From a virus: a stretch of DNA of 28,783 nt. Under the pieces are notes generated by a model. The model was not told where the DNA came from, did no database searches, and worked only from the letters and a program-made list of their open reading frames with translations. The position numbers were made by a program, and so were the translations under genes. Positions within the stretch are counted from its first letter, which is position 1; the number at the start of each line of letters is the position of its first letter. The stretch spans positions 1 through 28,783 of the IMG/VR virus record IMGVR_UViG_3300037189_002649. One strand, 5' to 3'. Shown here one piece after another: positions 23,017-28,783 of this stretch.

Positions 23017-24562
23017 TAACTCTTAAATTATTAATTACACAATCAGTTGATAATATTGTAACAGCTACGGATGCTGCATTCTTTAATGCGCTTTTGGTAA
23101 CAGATAATGGGTCTATAATACCTGCTTCAATCATATTAACTGGCTTTCCTGTTACAGCATTCAATCCGCGGCCTTCTAGGCGATCCCAACTACTTTCTGG
23201 TTGATCAATACCAGCATTACTTAATATTGTCTTAAATGGAGCCTTAATAGCTTTTAAAAGAGCAATACCGCCTTTGTTTGTTGTTGTAATGCTTCTTGAA
23301 GCATCTAATAAAGCAATTCCACCTCCAGGAACAATACCTTCTTTAATCGCGGCTTTAGTTGCACAAATTGCGTCTTCAACCCTATCTGCTTTTTCTTTTA
23401 ATTCTAAATCAGATCCAGCACCTACTTTTACAACAGCAACTTTTGCTGATAATCTAGCTAATCTTTTTTCTAATCTAATTACATCCCCAGGATTAGTTGC
23501 TTCTGCTAATTGCGAGTTTAATTCATCAATTAATTCTTGAACTTCTTCCTTAGTATCCCCTACATGCAGTATTGTTTCAGAATCATCCGTTATTGCTTTT
23601 AAGCAACTACCTAAACAACTAATGTCTATAAGATCCATATCGTCGCCTAAATCCTCATTTATAATGGTAGCTCCTGTTAACAGAGCTAAATCAGTTAATG
23701 TATCTTTTTTATTTATTCCATAAGTTGGAGCATTGATAACATTTACTTTTATATTTCCTTTAACCTTATTCATTGCTAAAGCAGACAAAACAGTTTGTTC
23801 CATATCTGCTATGATTAATAAAGGTTTATTATTTTTAATTACATATTCTAAAACCGATTGTATTTGGCGTATAGATTCAACTGGTGATTCAACAATCAAT
23901 ACTAATGGGTTTTCTAATTCTGCAATTCTTTTATTTGGGTTTGTAATAAAGTTTGAATTTACCAATCCTTTATCATATTGTACACCATCTATAATTTCTA
24001 TTTCTGTTTCTGGGTTTGCTGATGATTCCATCATAACAATACCAGTTTCACCAACCGCTCTAAAAGCATCTCCAATAATTTTACCAAGGACTGGATCGTT
24101 ATTGGTTGATATAGTAGCAATATGATCTATCATATCACCGGCTACTGGAACTTTAATAGATTCTAAATATTCTATAACTTTTTCTACCGTAGATTCAATA
24201 CCATTTTTTAATTCTCTTGAATTTACTTCGTTTTGAATTGCATAAGCTTCTTCTAAAATAGCATGTGCTAATACCGTTGCAGTTGTTGTACCATCTCCAG
24301 CTTCTTTAACTGTTTTTCTAGCTGCTTCTTTTAAAAGTCTTGCTCCCATATTTTCTACAGGGTCTAATAATGTAATACTATCTGCAACTGTAACTCCATC
24401 TTTTGTAATTAACGGTCTACCTTTGCTATCTTCTAACATTACACATTTTCCACCGGCTCCTAATGTTGAACTAACTGCTTTTGTTAATTTAGTTATACCG
24501 GCAAATACATTATCTCGTGCTTCGTTACCAAAGCTGAGATTCTTTACTATTTCATCTGACAT
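23000..24562 (-). CDS. groL: GroEL chaperonin
   Basis: The 520-residue protein aligns end to end with GroEL (usually about 540-550). ATP-site motifs are intact: TKDGVTVA at 53-60 (Asp55, E. coli Asp52), GDGTTT at 89-94 (Asp90, E. coli Asp87), VEDA at 395-398 (Asp397, E. coli Asp398), GGG at 413-415, Asn468-Ala469 and Asp484. The usual LGPKG nucleotide loop is LGAGG at 34-38, with Pro to Ala and Lys to Gly. The apical domain (about 190-375) is complete. The C-terminus ends RVNEGNR without the Gly-Gly-Met tail. It probably folds capsid or fibre proteins with the downstream GroES. The ATG at 24562 has an A/T-rich leader with no Shine-Dalgarno. Confidence 0.92.
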   Translation of the reverse strand: MSDEIVKNLSFGNEARDNVFAGITKLTKAVSSTLGAGGKCVMLEDSKGRPLITKDGVTVADSITLLDPVENMGARLLKEAARKTVKEAGDGTTTATVLAHAILEEAYAIQNEVNSRELKNGIESTVEKVIEYLESIKVPVAGDMIDHIATISTNNDPVLGKIIGDAFRAVGETGIVMMESSANPETEIEIIDGVQYDKGLVNSNFITNPNKRIAELENPLVLIVESPVESIRQIQSVLEYVIKNNKPLLIIADMEQTVLSALAMNKVKGNIKVNVINAPTYGINKKDTLTDLALLTGATIINEDLGDDMDLIDISCLGSCLKAITDDSETILHVGDTKEEVQELIDELNSQLAEATNPGDVIRLEKRLARLSAKVAVVKVGAGSDLELKEKADRVEDAICATKAAIKEGIVPGGGIALLDASRSITTTNKGGIALLKAIKAPFKTILSNAGIDQPESSWDRLEGRGLNAVTGKPVNMIEAGIIDPLSVTKSALKNAASVAVTILSTDCVINNLRVNEGNR

Positions 24563-24611
24563 ATTTAATTGAATTTAATTTAATATATATATTACTTATT
24601 TTAAGTAATTT

Positions 24612-24755
24612 TTACCTACCTTGCCCTCTATATTTTTTAGTATAATTTTTAGATGACTTTAGCGATGAGGTTTTCGATTTAGCATGAACACCCGGTCTGC
24701 TTACACTTTTACTATTCAATTTAGTTGAACTTTGTGTAGATTTTGGTTTGGCCAT
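24612..24755 (-). CDS. Small Ser/Lys-rich protein with KYRGQGR end
   Basis: This 47-residue reading frame starts at an ATG one base after the endolysin stop and ends with TAA at 24612. It is Ser/Lys-rich and basic: STQSSTKLNSKSVSRPGVHA, then SKTSSLKSSKNYTKKYRGQG and a final Arg. The ending SSKNYTKKYRGQGR is a pattern I have seen in many small proteins of Bacteroidota phages, which makes it likely a true gene. No function is known to me. The high positive charge suggests nucleic-acid or capsid binding, which is inference. It lies between the lysis cassette and groL. Confidence 0.65.
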   Translation of the reverse strand: MAKPKSTQSSTKLNSKSVSRPGVHAKSKTSSLKSSKNYTKKYRGQGR

Positions 24756-24756
24756 T

Positions 24757-25185
24757 TTATATATTTTTTAATTGGAAGTGCATACCATCTTTTCTTTTCC
24801 ATGTTCCTCCCCAATCAAATCCAGCATCTGTGAAACACTTTACTAATTCGGGAGACATAGTAGGGTCTTTATCTAATCCATTCCATGAAGCATTAATATC
24901 TATTGCAATCCCCCAAGAATGTAATGATAAAGATTTTAATCCACGTTTTCTACGTACATTAAAACACCCGTCCCAAGTTTTTAATTCCTTGATTAAATCT
25001 CTTTCAATTATATTTGTAAAAGCAACTATTAATGGATTTATTATTGCTTTGTTACAATATAACTTTTTTGGTATTACCCCAAGTTCTAAATGAACTGGTA
25101 CATCCCATACGGTCATATATTTTAATTCGTTCTCAACTAAAGTAGGATTACCCCACTTCTTTAAACATTGTGCACTTGTTACCAT
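24757..25185 (-). CDS. Endolysin, M15-type L-alanyl-D-glutamate peptidase
   Basis: The protein has 142 residues. The catalytic centre of peptidase M15 (VanY/L-Ala-D-Glu peptidase) is visible as SLHSWGIAIDIN (His89, six residues, Asp96), DGMHFQL (His136) and a preceding CFNVRRKR (Arg78/79) that would bind substrate. FTDAGFDWGGTWKRKDGMHF is the usual C-terminal region. There is no signal peptide, so it needs a holin. It cuts the peptide cross-bridges of peptidoglycan late in infection. It lies two bases after an envelope protein gene and after a holin-like gene, forming a lysis cassette. The length is typical of short single-domain enzymes of this type. Confidence 0.88.
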   Translation of the reverse strand: MVTSAQCLKKWGNPTLVENELKYMTVWDVPVHLELGVIPKKLYCNKAIINPLIVAFTNIIERDLIKELKTWDGCFNVRRKRGLKSLSLHSWGIAIDINASWNGLDKDPTMSPELVKCFTDAGFDWGGTWKRKDGMHFQLKNI

Positions 25186-25187
25186 TA

Positions 25188-25790
25188 TTATTTAAGCTTT
25201 ATTTTCCAATATGTTCCAATACCATAATTTATTGATCCATCAAATCCAATTCCTACATTAGCTTGAAATACTCTATCTTTTTTATCCTTGTATATTAATC
25301 CAGAAGTTAGTAATATTGTATTATTCATAAAAGCATTTCCCCCTACATACAATTGTCTTTTAGGATCCTCTTTTTTAGTTATTGTTTTTGTTACAAATGG
25401 AATCTTATAATTTTTTGTATATTCTCTTTTACCATATAATTTGTTCAACCAAACTGTATCTCGTATAACTACCGTACCAAGACTATCTAGCTTCAATGTA
25501 TCAGAATATACTGTTCTAACTAAATGTTCCTTTAAAAGGTTATTAAAACGCGTTTTACAGGTATCTATTGATTCACCTGGTTTATATTCTTCTTTGTCTA
25601 TAGTTATATATTCGGTTTTTACAGCATTTACAGTTTTAAATACCGTATCTTTAGTTGTTTTCCATATAGTATCTGTAACAACTGTTTCTTTCGGCTCTTC
25701 CGTTATATTATTTGAACAACTTCTTTGCAAAATTATAATAGCAATTAAGCTTACAATTAAATAATAAGGTATTCTATTCTGTACTGACAT
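25188..25790 (-). CDS. Membrane-anchored periplasmic protein, possible spanin-like lysis factor
   Basis: The protein has 200 residues. Residues 8-23 are a transmembrane helix (PYYLIVSLIAIIILQRSC) followed by Cys25, not a clear lipobox. Residues 30-135 are charged and extended with regular Thr/Val/Lys strands (KDTVFKTVNAVKTEYITIDK, then DTLKLDSLGTVVIRDTVWLN). The C-terminus (LYVGGNAFMNNTILLTSGLI, then RVFQANVGIGFDGSINYGIG) looks like outer-membrane-style beta strands. A protein anchored inside and reaching the outer membrane between holin and endolysin would fit a spanin-like role, but it is not homologous to Rz as far as I can see. It overlaps the holin by 17 bases. Confidence 0.55.
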   Translation of the reverse strand: MSVQNRIPYYLIVSLIAIIILQRSCSNNITEEPKETVVTDTIWKTTKDTVFKTVNAVKTEYITIDKEEYKPGESIDTCKTRFNNLLKEHLVRTVYSDTLKLDSLGTVVIRDTVWLNKLYGKREYTKNYKIPFVTKTITKKEDPKRQLYVGGNAFMNNTILLTSGLIYKDKKDRVFQANVGIGFDGSINYGIGTYWKIKLK

Positions 25791-25980
25791 ATTTAGCTTT
25801 GAATAAACGTTCTACTATATTTGTAACTCCTTCTATTGTTATATACGATGTTGCAACAATTACCCAATCTGTTGAAGTTATTACTCCCGAAAATAATCCA
25901 GCCGATGCTACAACAAACACTGTAAGTTTTCTACTTACCCACTTATTAAGGAATAAATCTATTTTTTCTTTTCTACTCAT
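25774..25980 (-). CDS. Holin (putative)
   Basis: The protein has 68 residues. The N-terminus is basic and polar (MSRKEKIDLFLNKWVSRK). It is followed by a hydrophobic run TVFVVASAGLFSGVITSTDW, then a second one, VIVATSYITIEGVTNIVERL, and a short polar end. Two membrane segments in under 70 residues, directly before the spanin-like and endolysin genes, match class II holins. Its start overlaps the stop of the fibre gene by one base. It would form lesions in the inner membrane to release the endolysin. Another small membrane protein at 21624-21791 is an alternative holin or antiholin. Confidence 0.68.
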   Translation of the reverse strand: MSRKEKIDLFLNKWVSRKLTVFVVASAGLFSGVITSTDWVIVATSYITIEGVTNIVERLFKAKYVSTE

Positions 25981-26951
25981 TAGTATACTTTGTTTAAAAT
26001 GAATACATTTGAATATATAGAATTAGAAGCTGAAGCTGTGCCCCATTGTGCTTTTATAACTAACTCATTTGCTATAGTTGTATTGAATGTTGTAGTATTT
26101 TCACTTATAAAGTTATAAGTTTCAAGATTGTTATTTGAAGACTTGCTATGAGCAAAACTACCTGCGGTAATTATACTAGCAACCCCAGCCGTTCCAGTTG
26201 CTCTTATTACAAAGTCTGTGTTTAATACCCAATGATTATTTGAACTAACCGCTAATGTCATTAAACCTGTTGTAGCTAATACAACTCCAGCAACAGTTTC
26301 TATAGTGATAGTTAAACCTACATTATTATTATTACTGATGTGTCCCATCATATAAGCATTGAAAGAATCACCAATACTAAAACCATTTGCAGGTACTGAT
26401 AAAGTTCCTACATAAGAAGAGCCATTTAATGTGCTTTTTGTTGTTGTATTTACTATAGGTGTTGAGTTAGCTATTTGTGAAGCTAAACCATAGTTGGTTG
26501 TTGTAGGTATATCTGAAGTTAATGCAATAGTACCAGATTTGTTTGGTAATGTATAATTTCTATTTGCTGTTATTGATCCTGTCAGTAAAGAACTATTATA
26601 AGTTGTGCCAACTAATATTATACCTCCACGATCTATTCTAGCTACAGTAGATACTGCGGCATCAGATATTACTAATCCAGAATCAGTTATTGCTAATTGA
26701 CCGTATTCACTCTCAGATGTATCGTATAAATACAGAGTTCCTATTTTGGCATCTTGTAATGATTCATTTCCAACTGTTAAAACTTGATCTAATGAAGGAG
26801 CAACATTTGCATTAACAAATTCTACTAAGGTTTCAGCTGTAAAACTAATAGTTCTAGCTTCACCACCATCTCCATTTTCAAATCTAGATCCTATTAATAA
26901 ATCTGAGTTATTTAATGTAACAACTTTTGGGTAACTATATATTATTGCCAT
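25980..26951 (-). CDS. Tail fibre / receptor-binding protein
   Basis: The protein has 323 residues. The N-terminus (VVTLNNSDLLIGSRFENGDG) resembles the N-terminus of the 484-residue fibre, so both may attach to the same site. Residues of about 95-165 have the fibre motif TGSITANRNYTLPNKSGTIA. The C-terminus (about 180-323) is Ser/Asn/Thr-rich beta sequence with NNHWVLNTDFVIRATGTAGV and SNVFILNKVY, as in phage receptor-binding heads. It is preceded by a 51-residue gene and precedes the holin. The fibre role is well supported by composition and repeats. The partner or receptor is unknown. Confidence 0.72.
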   Translation of the reverse strand: MAIIYSYPKVVTLNNSDLLIGSRFENGDGGEARTISFTAETLVEFVNANVAPSLDQVLTVGNESLQDAKIGTLYLYDTSESEYGQLAITDSGLVISDAAVSTVARIDRGGIILVGTTYNSSLLTGSITANRNYTLPNKSGTIALTSDIPTTTNYGLASQIANSTPIVNTTTKSTLNGSSYVGTLSVPANGFSIGDSFNAYMMGHISNNNNVGLTITIETVAGVVLATTGLMTLAVSSNNHWVLNTDFVIRATGTAGVASIITAGSFAHSKSSNNNLETYNFISENTTTFNTTIANELVIKAQWGTASASNSIYSNVFILNKVY

Positions 26952-27106
26952 TATTTATTTTTTAATATTTCTATTTCTTTATATATAGCCATTAACTCTG
27001 CTTCTTTTTGAGCTATAAGTTCTTCTTGTGTTGGTTCGTCAACTTCCATAAAGACTACTTCTACAAGGCCATTGTCATCATATATTTCTTTTCTAATTTC
27101 TGCCAT
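26951..27106 (-). CDS. Small acidic protein between fibre genes
   Basis: The 51-residue reading frame from ATG 27106 to TAA 26951 has an extended, acidic start (MAEIRKEIYDDNGLVEVVFM, EVDEPTQ) and a helical C-terminus (EELIAQKEAELMAIYKEIEI). It overlaps the next fibre start by one base (TAATG). Its placement between two fibre genes suggests a fibre assembly helper or small fibre subunit, which is inference. The size is below usual annotation cutoffs, but the start overlap and the clean coding pattern support it. Confidence 0.6.
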   Translation of the reverse strand: MAEIRKEIYDDNGLVEVVFMEVDEPTQEELIAQKEAELMAIYKEIEILKNK

Positions 27107-27116
27107 AATATTATTT

Positions 27117-28571
27117 TTAAATTGTTATACCAACAAAAGGAGCATTTGTATTTCCATATATTGGCGTTCCAAATAATGAAGGAGCTGTACCAAATGGTGA
27201 TGTTGTAAAACATATAGTTGCTGGAATAATGCCCCCGATCATAGATAAAGGAATTAAAGAACTTAAAGCTGCCGCTGAATAAGATTGAGTAGAAGAACTA
27301 TGAACACCTATCCAGTATGTAACTCCTGCTGTAAATGTTTGAGTGGTTGTAGCCGTTTTAATACCAGTAGTAGCACAATTTAAACTTGCGCTTTCATATA
27401 TTTTAGTTCCTGGAACACCATTATTATCAGAATAAATTACTATTTTTGCAAGCGATGCAGCAACTGCTGATAAAATGTTTATATATAATGAAGAACAGGT
27501 TATAGTGGATGCTGGAATATATGGAGCAACATATAGTCTATTTACGGTGCCAGCTAAATTAGTTAAACTTCCTCCATCTAATAAGAATGACGTAACTTGC
27601 CCTGAGGGGGGGGGCACTAATGTATGAATTCCTCTTGTAGATAAGTTTCCACTTCCTAAAATAGAATTACCATTAACTGTTTTAATATTAGTACCACTAA
27701 CTAAAGCTGCTTGCTTTGCATTCCAATCTGTTGAATTTCCACCAGTAGCTGATATTACTCCATTAACATCTAATTTAGTTGACGGACTTGTTGTTCCTAA
27801 ACCAACGTTAGTTCCATTATCAAAAATAATACTATTACCTATAGTTCCTGCTCCGGTAAATTTTGTTATATAATTTGTAGTTCCGGATCCGCTAATATTA
27901 CCTGTTGGAATAGTTATCCAATCTGTACCTGTTGCCGTAGATGACAATACTTGTCCACTTGTACCTGGGGAATTAGTTGAATCATAATATGCACCAGTTA
28001 CCCGGGCATTACCAAATACATGCAACTTTTGAGAGGGAGCGTTTGTCCCTATTCCTAAATTTGTATTTTGAAAAAAGGCATTAGAAGCATTTAATTGGAA
28101 ATAAGGAGCACCCATATTTACTTGCCAATCACCCATATTTATAGAGTAATTAGAACTTAATATATTACCAAATACAGAAAATAAATCAGAATCATCACTA
28201 TCTGCACAAGTTAATATATACCCTCCGGCACCAGGTTTTGTAGATTTTAAATCTAAAACTTGCCCAGTAGTTGTGCCTACTATAGAAACCCTAGAGGTAG
28301 GTGTAGTTGTTCCAATTCCAATAGCAGCGCCAGTATCAAATATTATACTGTTACCTAATGCAGAAGTGCCAGTAAACTTAGAAATATAATTTATTGTACC
28401 AGTACCAGTAATAGGATTAGTTAAAACTGCTTGCCCACCTATATCAGATAGTAATTGTGTACCAGTTCTATATTTAATGTTACCACTATCCGAAACCAGG
28501 AATCTGTCTGTATCCGTTGAGGCATTACTTAACGCTTCTAAAGTTATTACACTTTTAAATTTTATACTCAT
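27117..28571 (-). CDS. Modular tail fibre with C-terminal receptor-binding domain
   Basis: The protein has 484 residues. The N-terminus (SNASTDTDRFLVSDSGNIKY) is the probable attachment end. Two similar modules follow, residues of about 56-110 (INYISKFTGTSALGNSIIFD) and 229-280 (TNYITKFTGAGTIGNSIIFD, then GTTSPSTKLDVNG), with a GIGTNAPSQKLHVFGNARVT segment at 173-192. Then come the phage fibre joint SILGSGNLSTRGIHTLVPPP and a distinct C-terminal domain (about 325-484) with strands such as AKIVIYSDNNGVPGTKIYES and FTAGVTYWIGVHSSSTQSYS, consistent with a jelly-roll carbohydrate-binding head. The joint is encoded by nine C residues (27606-27614). The fibre role is secure. Confidence 0.8.
   Translation of the reverse strand: MSIKFKSVITLEALSNASTDTDRFLVSDSGNIKYRTGTQLLSDIGGQAVLTNPITGTGTINYISKFTGTSALGNSIIFDTGAAIGIGTTTPTSRVSIVGTTTGQVLDLKSTKPGAGGYILTCADSDDSDLFSVFGNILSSNYSINMGDWQVNMGAPYFQLNASNAFFQNTNLGIGTNAPSQKLHVFGNARVTGAYYDSTNSPGTSGQVLSSTATGTDWITIPTGNISGSGTTNYITKFTGAGTIGNSIIFDNGTNVGLGTTSPSTKLDVNGVISATGGNSTDWNAKQAALVSGTNIKTVNGNSILGSGNLSTRGIHTLVPPPSGQVTSFLLDGGSLTNLAGTVNRLYVAPYIPASTITCSSLYINILSAVAASLAKIVIYSDNNGVPGTKIYESASLNCATTGIKTATTTQTFTAGVTYWIGVHSSSTQSYSAAALSSLIPLSMIGGIIPATICFTTSPFGTAPSLFGTPIYGNTNAPFVGITI
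27606..27614 (-). repeat. Nine-base poly-C tract in fibre gene
   Basis: Nine consecutive Gs on the plus strand (Cs in the coding strand) encode three prolines at the joint between fibre shaft and tip. In this AT-rich sequence such a tract is out of place. Gain or loss of one base shifts the frame: with 8 C or 10 C the reading frame hits stops within about 15 codons, removing the tip domain. Confidence 0.85.
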
Positions 28572-28588
28572 TTTATTTTTTTATTATA

Positions 28589-28783
28589 TTATCCTACTTT
28601 AGTAACTAATACCCTGATCGGATTTGATGGAGCTGAGTCAAATGTTATTGTAAGAGTGTTCAGCGTAGTTCTAGCCACATCCGCAAATATTGTTTCGTAT
28701 GTAACAGTATCATATAATTGTACATTTACATCTCTTGTATTTAAGTTATGTGTTACTGTACCTGTTGCAGATATTGAAGTAGC
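28589..28783 (-). CDS. Tail protein C-terminus, fibre-like (5' part missing)
   Basis: Reading on the minus strand from the window edge to the TAA at 28589 gives 64 residues: ATSISATGTVTHNLNTRDVN, VQLYDTVTYETIFADVARTT and LNTLTITFDSAPSNPIRVLV, then TKVG. Thr-His-Asn-Leu followed by VQLYD and a Ser/Ala-Pro-Asn turn is the usual C-terminal beta module of phage tail fibres. The N-terminus lies outside the window. It ends 17 bases before the 484-residue fibre gene. Confidence 0.65.
   Translation of the reverse strand, partial: ATSISATGTVTHNLNTRDVNVQLYDTVTYETIFADVARTTLNTLTITFDSAPSNPIRVLVTKVG

Noticed and set aside
23733-24125. Plus-strand open frame of 130 codons
   Set aside because: It is antisense to the strongly conserved GroEL gene; its product has no recognisable pattern.
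24591-24609. A/T-only 7-bp hairpin upstream of groL as terminator
   Set aside because: ATTACTT/AAGTAAT in such A/T-rich sequence is likely by chance and has no GC content to stabilise it.
27196-28400. DNA-level repeat in the fibre gene
   Set aside because: The two shaft modules are similar in protein sequence, but their DNA has diverged, so no direct DNA repeat of note is present apart from the poly-C tract.
1-28783. CRISPR array, insertion sequence or attachment site
   Set aside because: No regularly spaced repeats, transposase, integrase or repeated ends were seen; the tRNA has no flanking partial duplicate.

Overview
The window is one continuous stretch of a tailed phage genome. It is AT-rich, every gene lies on the minus strand, and genes abut or overlap by a few bases. 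The likely host is a member of Bacteroidota, probably an aquatic flavobacterium. Start codons are preceded by A/T-rich sequence with no Shine-Dalgarno motif. One secreted protein has the host-style signal peptide ending in Ser-Asn-Ala-Gln. The head and neck proteins look like those of short-tailed phages of the Crassvirales or a related marine podovirus lineage. That placement is inference from protein appearance and gene order, not from a search. No integrase, repressor or CRISPR array is visible.

The genes are transcribed from high to low coordinates. Positions 28783-25980 carry adhesion genes: the end of one fibre gene, a 484-residue modular fibre with a nine-base poly-C tract, a 51-residue gene and a 323-residue fibre. 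Positions 25980-24757 hold a lysis cassette: a holin-like membrane protein, an anchored periplasmic protein and an M15 endolysin. Positions 24755-22756 hold a small basic protein, then a full GroEL and a GroES in the order groL-groS, the reverse of the usual bacterial operon.

Positions 22759-18681 are a run of small genes. They include a second holin-like protein, several Lys/Pro/Ala-rich proteins, a possible decoration protein, an HELIH zincin-like protein, a secreted protein and a Dps-like (DUF5856-type) protein. A tRNA-Met(CAU) and a second, larger GroES-like protein also lie here or just after it.

Positions 18125-1 form the packaging and virion module: candidate small terminase, large terminase, portal, scaffold, major capsid protein, another virion protein, two neck/ring proteins and a long tail-hub ('muzzle') protein. 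These are followed by a second hub protein, a cupin, an ejection protein with a C-terminal S74-type domain, and a partial coiled-coil virion protein.

Several hairpins separate the genes, notably after the capsid gene, after the 111-residue protein and on either side of the hub and neck genes. Two of them pair fully only in minus-strand RNA because of G-U wobbles. There is no gene-free stretch longer than about 100 bases. The most notable points are the reversed groL-groS pair plus an extra GroES-like gene, the poly-C tract at a fibre domain junction, the irregular tRNA acceptor stem and the wobble-paired hairpin upstream of a neck gene.
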